Origin: an uncultured Bacteroidales bacterium
GTDB lineage: Bacteria > Bacteroidota > Bacteroidia > Bacteroidales > UBA932
DNA length: 40,563 nt
Direction of reading: 5' to 3'
NCBI GenBank assembly: GCA_934725015.1
Contig: CAKVAS010000021.1
Coordinates: 1-40,563 of the forward strand
Shown here: positions 32,562 through 40,356 of the stretch, one piece after another
Layout: each line of letters opens with the position of its first letter
How positions within the stretch are numbered: the first letter of the stretch is position 1
Notes under the pieces: generated by a model
Database searches by the model: none
What the model was told of the DNA's origin: nothing
The model's input: only the letters and a program-made list of their open reading frames with translations
Made by a program: the position numbers and the translations under genes

Positions 32562-35500
32562 ATGAAAAGACATTTTTCAATTCTGATGATTGCGGGGCTG
32601 GCTCTTGTCCAGTCCTGCGGTCTTGACGAGCCGGAGATTCGTCCGGAAACGCCGCCGTCCGCGCCCTACAGGGTGGAGATAGGCGGCGAGATTGACCAGC
32701 AGCCGGCCTCGAAGGTGACGACCGACGGGTTTTGCACCGGCGACGAGGTGGGAGTCTATGTCGTGAACTACGACGGCGAGACCCCGGGCACGCTCAAGGT
32801 GGAGAAGAACCAGGCCGACAACGTCCGCTTCAAGTTTGACGGCTCGGGCGGCTGGACCTCCGACTACGACGTCTTCTACAAGGACAATGACACGAAGGTC
32901 GATTTCTACGGCTACTACCCTTACGCCGCTCCGACCTCGGTCGATGCCTATCCGCTCGAGGTTGAGCGAGACCAGTCCAAGGACGCGGAGAACGGCCACC
33001 TTTCGCCCTACGAGTCGTCCGACTTCCTCTGGGCGAAGACCGGGAACGTGACCCCGACCTCCTCGAGGGTCATCCTGCGCTTCCGCCATATCATGTCCTC
33101 TGCGAGAATCCGCTTCGCGCAGGGCGAGGGCTGGGCTGACGCCGCCGAGTTCGCGGCTGTCTCGAAGGAGGCTCTGGTGACGAACACCGTCCGCAAGACG
33201 ACGATAAATCTCGCGACCGGCGCCGTCACGCTTGACGGCGATGCGCCCCTGACGGGCATCGTGCCTATGAACGACAACGGCGAACTCCGTGCAATCGTGG
33301 CTCCTCAGACCGTGGCGGCCGGCAAGACTCTCCTGACCGTCACAATCGGCGGCGGTGCGCCGAGGAACTTCGTGGTGGACAAGGTCCTGGAATACCAGCC
33401 GGGCAAGATTACGAACTTCGACCTGACTGTGAGCAAGAAGGCTGACAGCGGGGAATACGCGATTGAGCTTACGGGCGTGAGCGTCACGGCGTGGGAGGCC
33501 GATAATGTCTCGCACGGGGATGACGCGAGGGAATATGTCGTCATCCACAATGCCGTGGCTGACCGCCTTGAGACGACAATCAATGAGCGCCTTGAGATGG
33601 ACGCGACGAAAATCAAGAATCTCAAGATTACGGGTGTTTTAGGCTCGGCTGATTATGGATTTATGCGTAACAAGATGACTTCGCTCCAGAGGGTGAACCT
33701 CAAGGAGGTCGAGAGTCTGATTGACGGGGTCTATAAGATTCCGTCAAGCGCGTTCTCCGGCAAGACTACGCTCATAAAGTGTTTCCTTCCGGACAAGTTG
33801 GAGCGAATCGAAAGCGGCGCTTTCAGCGGTACGGCTCTTACAGGAACGGTGATGCTCCCTGAGGGGCTGAAATATGTCGCGGGTTTTGGTGATACAAAGA
33901 TTACAAATGTGCATTTTCCTTCCACTCTTGAAGAGATTGGCGGCTCCGCGTTCAGCGGATGCAGCAGCCTTATGACCTCCGTCTCTTTCCCGGAGTCTCT
34001 TAAGAAAATCGGCGACAGTGCATTCTCTCAGTCAGCCATTTCCGGAAGTCTTGTTTTTCCTGATAATTTGGAATACATTGGCAGTGGGGCGTTCTATTAT
34101 TGTAGAAGTCTTACCGGTTCGCTTATAATCCCTAGCCGGATTACAGAAATAAAATCAACAACATTCATCGCATCTGGTTTTACTGGTACCTTGACGCTGC
34201 CAAACGGGCTTACAAGAATTGGCAGTCAGGCTTTCTCATCGATTGCCTTTAAGGGCGAACTTCACATTCCTGAAAGTGTGACGACCATTGATTACAGTGC
34301 TTTCTCATCGACGCAGTTCAACGGCACGCTCGTTCTTCCAAACGAACTTATCTCATTGGGCTCTAGTGTTTTCCAAAGTTGCTGGCGTTTGAGCGGTGTC
34401 GTGACCATTCCTTCAAACATCGCCGCAGTCCCTTCCAATCTGTTCTACGGCTGCACCGGACTTGAAGGCGTGATTCTCCACAAGGATGTCGAGGTCATCG
34501 AGTCCGGCGCATTCCAGAACTGCTACGGCATAACCTCCCTCGTCTGCAACGCGAAGAACCCTCCGGTCATCAACTCCAGCAGCTTCAGCGGCGTGGCGAA
34601 GGACAACTTCACGGTAGAGGTGCCCGAGGCCTCAGTCGCGCAGTACCGCACGGCGAACAACTGGAGCGAGTTCAAGCGCTTCTCAGCCCACAGGGACTTC
34701 TCCATCAGCCGCGGCCTGCTAAGGACCCTGAACGCGCCGTGCACCAAGGAGTTCCTCCTCCGCGCTCCTGCCGGAAGCAAGTGGACGGTGGAGTCCAAGC
34801 CGGACTGGGTGAGCCTCACCCCGTCCTCGGGCAACGCGGACATGACGGCGGCAATCTGCAAGGTCGATGTGTCGGTTTCCGTTGACCGCCTCGAAAGGGG
34901 AGCGGGCAGCCGCAGCGGCGAGATTGTATTTCTGCTAGACGGCGAGGATTGCCGCGTGAGGATGACCGTGGAGCAGTATGACTACGAGTACGGTGACGGC
35001 GACATCGTGACCCTCCAGACCGCCACAAAGGGCAAGGGCGTGAACCTCGTGCTCATGGGCGACTGCTTCGACGCGAAGGACATCAGCGAGGGCAAGTACC
35101 TCAAGGCCGTGCAGGATGCCTACGGCTATTTCTTCGACATCGAGCCATACTTGACATATAAGGATTACTTCAATGTCTATGGCGTCTTCGGAATGTCCCC
35201 GGACAGCGGCATGGGAACCGTCAATACGATAAGGGAGGCCCGCTTCGGCAGCCAATACACCATCAACGCCGGCGTGTCCCCGGACTTCGACGCGGTGTTC
35301 AATGCCGCCTGCCTCGCGCCTATAGGTGACGACCTCAGCCGGACGCTCATAGTCATGGTCGAGAACAGCAGCGACTACAGCGGGCTCACCTACATGTGGG
35401 GCGACGGCTCAGCCGTGGCTGTCGTTCCGATGAGCGCAGACCCCGCACCTTATGACTTCCGAGGTCTCATCCACCACGAGGCCGGCGGCCACGGCTTCGG

Positions 35501-36014
35501 CAAGCTCGCGGACGAGTACATCTACCACAACGCCTTCATCCAGTCCTGCGCCTGCTCCTGCTGCGGTCATGTCGCCGCAGTCAACAGCATGAAGCGCTAC
35601 GGCTTCTACGCGAACATCTCCCTCACCGGCAGCACCCACGACGTCCCGTGGTCGCACCTCATCTACGACGCTCAGTACTCCGCGACGGTCGATGTGTATG
35701 AGGGCGCGTTCTTCCACACTCGCGGCGTGTTCCGCAGCGAGCCGACGAGCTGCATGCACAACAACATCCCGTACTACAGCGCCATCTCTCGCGAGGCCAT
35801 CGTCAAGCGAATCATGTCCTATGCTGGTGAGGAGTACTCGTTCGACGACTTCAAGGCCAACGACAAGGAATCCCTGCCATCGACTTCGACCAAGTCAGCC
35901 GGGAAGCCGCAGCTGTTCGAGTACGGCCTGAACGGCGGCGCGTCATCGACCGGCTACAACCAGATGCCGCCTAAGTTCATGGGCGAGAGGCCGTCATTCC
36001 GGAAAAACCGATAA
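32562..36014 (+). CDS. Multidomain lipoprotein: fimbrillin-like, BspA leucine-rich repeats, BACON, M64 (IgA-protease-like) metallopeptidase
   Basis: A 1150-aa lipoprotein (MKRHFSILMIAGLALVQSCG, lipobox VQSC; start at 32562, since the upstream in-frame ATG would overlap the previous gene). Order: fimbrillin-like domain (~25-310, with YESSDFLWAK), BspA-type leucine-rich repeats (~345-680; repeating LPEGLKYV/FSGCSSL/GSLVFPDNLEYIGSGAF units), BACON domain (~710-810, WTVESKPDWVSLTPSSG) and an M64 peptidase (~815-1110) with zinc motif HEAGGHGFGKLADEY: His972, Glu973, His977, Asp984. M64 peptidases include the Clostridium ramosum IgA protease, but specificity here is unknown. It probably binds and cuts a host or matrix protein. 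The LRR-coding stretch is AT-richer than its flanks. Confidence 0.85.
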   Translation: MKRHFSILMIAGLALVQSCGLDEPEIRPETPPSAPYRVEIGGEIDQQPASKVTTDGFCTGDEVGVYVVNYDGETPGTLKVEKNQADNVRFKFDGSGGWTSDYDVFYKDNDTKVDFYGYYPYAAPTSVDAYPLEVERDQSKDAENGHLSPYESSDFLWAKTGNVTPTSSRVILRFRHIMSSARIRFAQGEGWADAAEFAAVSKEALVTNTVRKTTINLATGAVTLDGDAPLTGIVPMNDNGELRAIVAPQTVAAGKTLLTVTIGGGAPRNFVVDKVLEYQPGKITNFDLTVSKKADSGEYAIELTGVSVTAWEADNVSHGDDAREYVVIHNAVADRLETTINERLEMDATKIKNLKITGVLGSADYGFMRNKMTSLQRVNLKEVESLIDGVYKIPSSAFSGKTTLIKCFLPDKLERIESGAFSGTALTGTVMLPEGLKYVAGFGDTKITNVHFPSTLEEIGGSAFSGCSSLMTSVSFPESLKKIGDSAFSQSAISGSLVFPDNLEYIGSGAFYYCRSLTGSLIIPSRITEIKSTTFIASGFTGTLTLPNGLTRIGSQAFSSIAFKGELHIPESVTTIDYSAFSSTQFNGTLVLPNELISLGSSVFQSCWRLSGVVTIPSNIAAVPSNLFYGCTGLEGVILHKDVEVIESGAFQNCYGITSLVCNAKNPPVINSSSFSGVAKDNFTVEVPEASVAQYRTANNWSEFKRFSAHRDFSISRGLLRTLNAPCTKEFLLRAPAGSKWTVESKPDWVSLTPSSGNADMTAAICKVDVSVSVDRLERGAGSRSGEIVFLLDGEDCRVRMTVEQYDYEYGDGDIVTLQTATKGKGVNLVLMGDCFDAKDISEGKYLKAVQDAYGYFFDIEPYLTYKDYFNVYGVFGMSPDSGMGTVNTIREARFGSQYTINAGVSPDFDAVFNAACLAPIGDDLSRTLIVMVENSSDYSGLTYMWGDGSAVAVVPMSADPAPYDFRGLIHHEAGGHGFGKLADEYIYHNAFIQSCACSCCGHVAAVNSMKRYGFYANISLTGSTHDVPWSHLIYDAQYSATVDVYEGAFFHTRGVFRSEPTSCMHNNIPYYSAISREAIVKRIMSYAGEEYSFDDFKANDKESLPSTSTKSAGKPQLFEYGLNGGASSTGYNQMPPKFMGERPSFRKNR

Positions 36015-36062
36015 ATGTGAAAAGATAAGTTTCTGACCTTACGATATATAAAAGACAAAATT

Positions 36063-38036
36063 ATGAAACGAACAACCATATCATTGGGCACGGTTCTTCT
36101 GGCTGCGGCGTTCATCTCCGCCTGTCAGAAGGATAGCCCCGCAGAGAGCATCACCGTGTCTCCCCGCGAGATGAGTTTCAGCGTCCTCTCTCCGGGCGCT
36201 CAGACAAAGGTCTCCGGCGGCACATTCGAGACGGGCGACAAAATCGGCATATTCGTCACCGACTACGCCGACGAACAGACGCCGATGCCCCTCCAGATTT
36301 CGGGCAACCGCGCGACCAACATCGCCGCCACCTTCGACGGACAGGGCTGGACTTCAGAAAGACCAATCTATTGGGGTGAGGGAAAGTCCGATGTCTATGC
36401 CACCTTTCCGCTCATCGAAGACCTTTCGGACATAAACAGCCAGAGCTTCTCCGTCGCCACTGACCAGAGCGCCGAGGCGAAGGACGGCACACCTGCCGCC
36501 TACGAGTCGTCCGACTTCCTCTGGGCCAAGGCTGAGGGCGTGAGCCGTACTGACGGCGCGGTGAGTCTCGCGATGCGCCACGTCATGAGCCGTCTGGTCG
36601 TGCGGATAGTCGCAGGGGACAAGTACGTCGGCTCCCTTCCCGAGGACGCGACTGTACTCCTGCACAGCACCGTCACCGACGCGAGGATAGACATTGAGAA
36701 GGGCTCCGTCGAGAAGGACCCCTACGGCGGCGCGAAGTCAATCCGCATGAGGAACCTCGGCATCCGCACCGTGGGCGGGGTCGATGCCGTGACTTATGAG
36801 GCCATAGTAGTTCCGCAGATGCTCGAAACGAGCGTGCCCCTGATAGAAATCAACTCCAAGAGCGTGTCCTACCTGCTTGAGGACTCGTTCAGCTTCCGTC
36901 CTGGCGTGTCCTACACCTACACCGCCACTCTCAACGCCTCCACCACGGCCATCCGCGTCGACATCGGCTGCGAGATAGACGACTGGAACAGCACGGGCGG
37001 CAGCGGCACGGGCACAGGCGGAGGAACCGAGCCGGGCGGCGATGACGGTGACGACGACGGCACCATTTATACCGACCTCTCCACGGAGGGCACCGCCAAC
37101 TGCTACCTCATCTCCAATGCCGGGAACTACAAGTTCAGGTCTGTTCAGGGCAACACCGACGGCACGGTGGGCAACGTCAAGAGCGTCGAGGTTCTCTGGG
37201 AGTCCTTCGGCACTGACGTCACTCCGAACGTCGGCGACCTCATAGCCTCCGCATCCTACAGGGACGGCTACATACGCTTCAGGACCCCGGAGACCTTCGC
37301 CCAGGGCAACGCCGTGATAGCCGCCAAGAATTCCAAGGGTGTCATCCTCTGGTCATGGCACATCTGGTGCTCGGAGGATGGCTGGCAGGAGCAGGAGTAC
37401 TACAACGGAGCCGGCACGATGATGGACCGCAACCTCGGAGCGACAAGCGCCACCCCGGGCGACGTCGGGGCTCTCGGCCTCCTCTACCAGTGGGGCAGGA
37501 AGGACCCGTTCCTCGGCTCGTCGTCAATCTCCGAGTCCAAGGTCGCTGCCTCTACGGGAACTTGGACGACAAGTTCGTCTCAGATTACCCAGACTGTCGC
37601 GGAAGAGCATCCGATGACATTCTACACAGGGTATTCAAATTATCTTCCAGACGGGAGCTGGCAGCCCGAGAAAACAGCCTACGACCCATGTCCTGTTGGC
37701 TGGAGAGTTCCTGAAGGCGGCGCGGAAGGGGTTTGGGCAAAGGCGTTCGGTTCCAAAGACAGTTTCTCAACATCGTTCGACAGCAAGAACAGGGGCTTTA
37801 ATTTCTCTGCTAAGTTAGGTGATTCAGAGACGATTTGGTACTCCGCGTCGGGTTGTCGGGGCTACGATTCGGGGGCGCTGAGCAATGTCAGCAGCAGCGG
37901 CTACTACTGGTCCTGTTCCCCGGACTCCAACAGCTACGCGTGGTACCTCGACTTCGGCGGCAGCGGCGGTGTCTATCCGGCGAACAGCTACTATCGTTCG
38001 CACGGGCAGGCCGTCCGTTGTCTCCAAGAAAAATAA
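36063..38036 (+). CDS. DGR target: fimbrillin-like lipoprotein with C-type-lectin-like variable C-terminus
   Basis: A 657-aa lipoprotein (MKRTTISLGTVLLAAAFISACQKD, lipobox ISAC). Residues ~30-305 are fimbrillin-like and share YESSDFLWAK with the preceding gene. A Gly/Asp-rich linker follows (~310-335, GTGGGTEPGGDDGDDDG). Residues ~345-656 match the Fibrobacter-type major paralogous domain (Fib_succ_major), a C-type-lectin/FGE-like fold, with DPCPVGWRVPEGG and the final QAVRCLQEK. The last 62 codons before the tail (from 37843) form the variable repeat: 17 codons differ from the template, all of them AAY in TR. The variable residues are Tyr, Ser, Asp, Gly and His, as in a binding-site surface. 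I infer it binds changing ligands outside the cell. Confidence 0.9.
   Translation: MKRTTISLGTVLLAAAFISACQKDSPAESITVSPREMSFSVLSPGAQTKVSGGTFETGDKIGIFVTDYADEQTPMPLQISGNRATNIAATFDGQGWTSERPIYWGEGKSDVYATFPLIEDLSDINSQSFSVATDQSAEAKDGTPAAYESSDFLWAKAEGVSRTDGAVSLAMRHVMSRLVVRIVAGDKYVGSLPEDATVLLHSTVTDARIDIEKGSVEKDPYGGAKSIRMRNLGIRTVGGVDAVTYEAIVVPQMLETSVPLIEINSKSVSYLLEDSFSFRPGVSYTYTATLNASTTAIRVDIGCEIDDWNSTGGSGTGTGGGTEPGGDDGDDDGTIYTDLSTEGTANCYLISNAGNYKFRSVQGNTDGTVGNVKSVEVLWESFGTDVTPNVGDLIASASYRDGYIRFRTPETFAQGNAVIAAKNSKGVILWSWHIWCSEDGWQEQEYYNGAGTMMDRNLGATSATPGDVGALGLLYQWGRKDPFLGSSSISESKVAASTGTWTTSSSQITQTVAEEHPMTFYTGYSNYLPDGSWQPEKTAYDPCPVGWRVPEGGAEGVWAKAFGSKDSFSTSFDSKNRGFNFSAKLGDSETIWYSASGCRGYDSGALSNVSSSGYYWSCSPDSNSYAWYLDFGGSGGVYPANSYYRSHGQAVRCLQEK
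37843..38028 (+). repeat. DGR variable repeat (VR)
   Basis: 186 bp aligned without gaps to the TR at 39013-39198. There are 21 mismatches, all at A in TR: 15 A-to-G, 5 A-to-T, 1 A-to-C. Seventeen of the 20 AAY codons of TR are changed; one change (38000) is silent. The last 26 bp (38003-38028) are identical to TR and are the likely initiation-of-mutagenic-homing end. Confidence 0.97.
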
Positions 38037-38048
38037 TTCTTGTTTAGC

Positions 38049-38087
38049 GGTTCGCGGTTTTCCTGCGCGAGCGGAAAACTGCGAACC
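38049..38087 (+). promoter_or_regulatory. VR-downstream hairpin (candidate DGR target-recognition cruciform)
   Basis: GGTTCGCGGTTTTCC (38049-38063) pairs with GGAAAACTGCGAACC (38073-38087), 15 bp with one G-T wobble, 9-nt loop. It starts 20 bp after VR ends, where known DGRs carry a hairpin that helps target recognition. It could instead be an RNA hairpin that slows the transcript. Confidence 0.65.
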
Positions 38088-38105
38088 TGCGCTTTGAGTA
38101 TTTCA

Positions 38106-38169
38106 CCTCGCGCCCGGCGCGAGGTTTCCCGTGAAGGATGAAGACGAAGTAATATCGGCGCGAAGCGCC
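38106..38169 (+). other. Two further hairpins between VR and the accessory gene
   Basis: CCTCGCGC-CCG-GCGCGAGG (38106-38124), flanked by TTTCAC/GTGAA, and GGCGC-GAA-GCGCC (38157-38169). Both lack T-runs, so they are not clear terminators. They may modulate the ratio of target to RT/TR transcript. Confidence 0.5.
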
Positions 38170-38186
38170 CGAGTTTATAGGGGAAA

Positions 38187-38891
38187 ATGACATTTCGCGA
38201 AATCATATCAAGAGAAGAACAGAACAACGACAGCATCTGGCTCTACCGCGAGGGGATGTTCATGAAGGCGTATGAGCGCTCGGCATATTTCGCGCACACT
38301 CTCATTCATGAGTTCAAACTCTCCCGCCGCTATGTCAAGACTGTCAATATGGATGTCATATCGCTCGGCTTTCCGGAGCAGACAATTCCCAAGTGGCTGA
38401 ACGGCTATGTGTATGAGTATGTGCAGGACGGGCTGATACGCTGCCGCACACGGAAACAGTTCGACGAGGTGGAGTTTCACAACTGGAAGGAGGCGGTTAG
38501 CGTGAACGCGGGCGACAGACTCACTCCGAACACAGCCGTGATTGAGAAGACTCCGGTCTATAAGGTCACATACGACCTTCTCGTTCAGGTGTATTCGTTC
38601 TCGGTGAACATCTCCAAGAATGTCGCTAACCCAATCGGGCTTCGGCTCAAGGAAAGATGCTACTCTCTGGCGTATGCGGTGCGGATGCTCTATGACGTTC
38701 CGGATCGAGAAGCGCACATAGACTCCGCCCTTGCGCTCGCCTCGGAAATCAAGTTCATTCTTCAGATACTCAAAGACCTCAGGGAGATTTCGACAAATAC
38801 TTTTGCATTGGCAAGTGAAAGAATCGTGTCCGTCAGCAGGCAACTCTCGTCGCTTCGTGGAAAGGCTACGGCTAATGTACGCGGGGAATGA
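38187..38891 (+). CDS. DGR accessory protein: MutS-domain-I-like N-terminus and Avd-like C-terminus
   Basis: A 234-aa protein between target gene and TR. N-terminal part (1-~115): SIWLYREGMFMKAYERSAY then SLGFPEQTIPKWL resembles the mismatch-reading domain I of MutS (FYE motif region and GFPHHALDTYL-like segment), but lacks the ATPase. C-terminal part (~125-234): long helices with LRLKERCYSLAYAVRMLYD and ALASEIKFILQILKDLREIS resemble the Avd four-helix bundle that binds the DGR reverse transcriptase. I recall MutS-like accessory proteins in DGR surveys; a joined form is my inference. It starts 150 bp after the target stop, past the hairpins. Confidence 0.7.
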   Translation: MTFREIISREEQNNDSIWLYREGMFMKAYERSAYFAHTLIHEFKLSRRYVKTVNMDVISLGFPEQTIPKWLNGYVYEYVQDGLIRCRTRKQFDEVEFHNWKEAVSVNAGDRLTPNTAVIEKTPVYKVTYDLLVQVYSFSVNISKNVANPIGLRLKERCYSLAYAVRMLYDVPDREAHIDSALALASEIKFILQILKDLREISTNTFALASERIVSVSRQLSSLRGKATANVRGE

Positions 38892-38991
38892 CTGATTCAG
38901 CAGTCCACCGCCACCGAAAGGACGGTCATCCATTCCAGTCCGGCGAAATGTCAGCGTTGAAGCCAAGGCTCCGCCTCCCGTTCCGCCGTTC

Positions 38992-39012
38992 ATTCAGAGA
39001 CTGCTTCGTAAG
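38992..39012 (+). repeat. 5' extension of TR/VR homology (non-adenine mismatches)
   Basis: ATTCAGAGAC (38992-39001) is identical to 37822-37831, at the same 1170-bp offset as TR/VR. The next 11 bases match at only 5 positions, with mismatches not limited to A. It extends the duplication beyond the mutagenised block. Confidence 0.75.
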
Positions 39013-39198
39013 CCGCGTCGGGTTGTCGGGGCAACGATTCGGGGGCGCTGAACAATGTCAGCAACAACGGCTACTACTGGTCCTGTTCCCCGAACTCCAA
39101 CAACAACGCGTGGTACCTCAACTTCAACAACAACGGCAATGTCAATCCGGCGAACAACAACAATCGTTCAAACGGGCAGGCCGTCCGTTGTCTCCAAG
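39013..39198 (+). repeat. DGR template repeat (TR)
   Basis: 186 bp that matches VR (37843-38028) except at 21 adenines. It is rich in AAC/AAT codons in the target frame, so adenine mutagenesis cannot create stops. It lies directly before and overlaps the RT reading frame. The preceding ~120 bp (38892-39012) holds no gene and is probably transcribed as the TR RNA leader. Confidence 0.97.
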
Positions 39199-40287
39199 CT
39201 TCAGTCGCCGCAGGGCGCTGACCTGCTGACGGACCTTTTCACTGCCTACTACTGCGCAAGGCGGAACAAGCGCAACACATCCGCGCAGGTCAGGTTCGAG
39301 AGGAATCTGGCCGACAATCTGACGGAACTCTATTCGGACATAGTCTCGGACCGCTACAAGGTCGGACGCAGCATGTGCTTTGTCGTCAGGGATCCCGTGT
39401 TCCGGGAGGTCTTCGCGGCCTCTTTTCGCGACAGGGTAGTCCACCACCTGCTCTACAACTGGCTCGTCCCGATTTTCGAGCCACGCTTCATCCACGACTC
39501 GTATTCATGCCGCGAGGGAAAGGGCACTCTCTTCGGTGTCAGCCACCTTGAACACCATATCCGTTCATGCTCGGACAACTACCGCAGGCCCTGCCACATT
39601 CTCAAACTCGACATCGAGGGATATTTCATGAGCATAAACCGTCAGAAGCTGTACGACTTGATTTCGTCGCGTCTGGTTTCACATTCCCGTCGTCATCGTT
39701 GTCCTTTCGATGTCTCTCTTGCTTTGCGGCTTCTTTCGCTTGTGATTTTCAATGACCCGACGAGGGGCTGCTACCGCAAGGGCGAACTTTCCGACTGGGA
39801 CAGGATTCCTCGGAGCAAGAGCCTTTTCCACGCGCCCCCTGGCTGCGGCCTGCCAATCGGCAATCTGACATCGCAGCTTTTCAGCAACATCTACCTTTCC
39901 GTTCTCGACGATTATGTGAAGCGTGAACTGAAATTCCGCCATTACGGGCGCTATGTCGATGATTTCTACCTCGTCTCCAACTCCCGCACCGAACTTCTGG
40001 AAGCCATTCCGAAGATTCGCTCGTTCCTTTCCCGCGAACTTGGCCTGCGCCTCCATCCTCGCAAAGTTCATCTCACGACCGCCGTCAAGGGAGTCCGTTT
40101 CCTCGGCACTGTCCTCAAACCCCATTCCCGCTATGCCTGCCCCGGAACTTTCCGCCGCGCCCGCGCCCATCTCCTCGATGTCCTCACAGAAGAGGAGAAT
40201 CCCTACCGAATCTTCGCCGTCGCCACTTCCTTCAAGGCTCTTTTCGGTTCCAACGTTTTTTTGGGGGGGGGAAAAAATAAGGCATAA
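39139..40287 (+). CDS. DGR-type reverse transcriptase
   Basis: An RT of 382 aa from the ATG at 39139 (410 aa from an alternative ATG at 39055; both lie inside TR, and no ATG occurs in this frame between TR and the conserved part). Key motifs: LKLDIEGYF (motif A), GLPIGNLTSQLFSN (the DGR hallmark SQ in motif 4, where other RTs have SP), RYVDDFYLVS (catalytic YVDD) and VKGVRFLGTVLKP. It makes mutagenised cDNA from TR, with errors at A, aided by the accessory protein. The last codons run through T7-G9-A6 (40256-40277), so tail sequence may vary by slippage. Confidence 0.95.
   Translation: MSIRRTTTIVQTGRPSVVSKLQSPQGADLLTDLFTAYYCARRNKRNTSAQVRFERNLADNLTELYSDIVSDRYKVGRSMCFVVRDPVFREVFAASFRDRVVHHLLYNWLVPIFEPRFIHDSYSCREGKGTLFGVSHLEHHIRSCSDNYRRPCHILKLDIEGYFMSINRQKLYDLISSRLVSHSRRHRCPFDVSLALRLLSLVIFNDPTRGCYRKGELSDWDRIPRSKSLFHAPPGCGLPIGNLTSQLFSNIYLSVLDDYVKRELKFRHYGRYVDDFYLVSNSRTELLEAIPKIRSFLSRELGLRLHPRKVHLTTAVKGVRFLGTVLKPHSRYACPGTFRRARAHLLDVLTEEENPYRIFAVATSFKALFGSNVFLGGGKNKA
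40263..40271 (+). repeat. G9 homopolymer in the RT 3' end
   Basis: Nine G in a row, preceded by T7 and followed by A6. One G more or less gives alternative tails (GGGKK or GGEKIRHK in place of GGGKNKA); all frames stop within 30 bp. Confidence 0.9.
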
Positions 40288-40292
40288 GTGAA

Positions 40293-40314
40293 TCTCATTC
40301 GATAAAGAATGAGA
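40293..40314. terminator. Hairpin after the RT gene
   Basis: TCTCATTC (40293-40300) and GAATGAGA (40307-40314) form an 8-bp stem with loop GATAAA. There is no clear T-run, so termination is uncertain. It lies between convergent genes. Confidence 0.35.
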
Positions 40315-40356
40315 CCCGCGTTAGCACGTTTTAAAGTGCATGGTATAGCGAAAAAA

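Noticed and set aside
38208..38993. A 261-aa minus-strand open frame
   Set aside because: Antisense shadow of the DGR accessory gene; no homology features.
39055..39138. Earlier ATG as RT start
   Set aside because: Not excluded. The later ATG at 39139 was preferred because the extra residues are low-complexity Thr encoded by TR.
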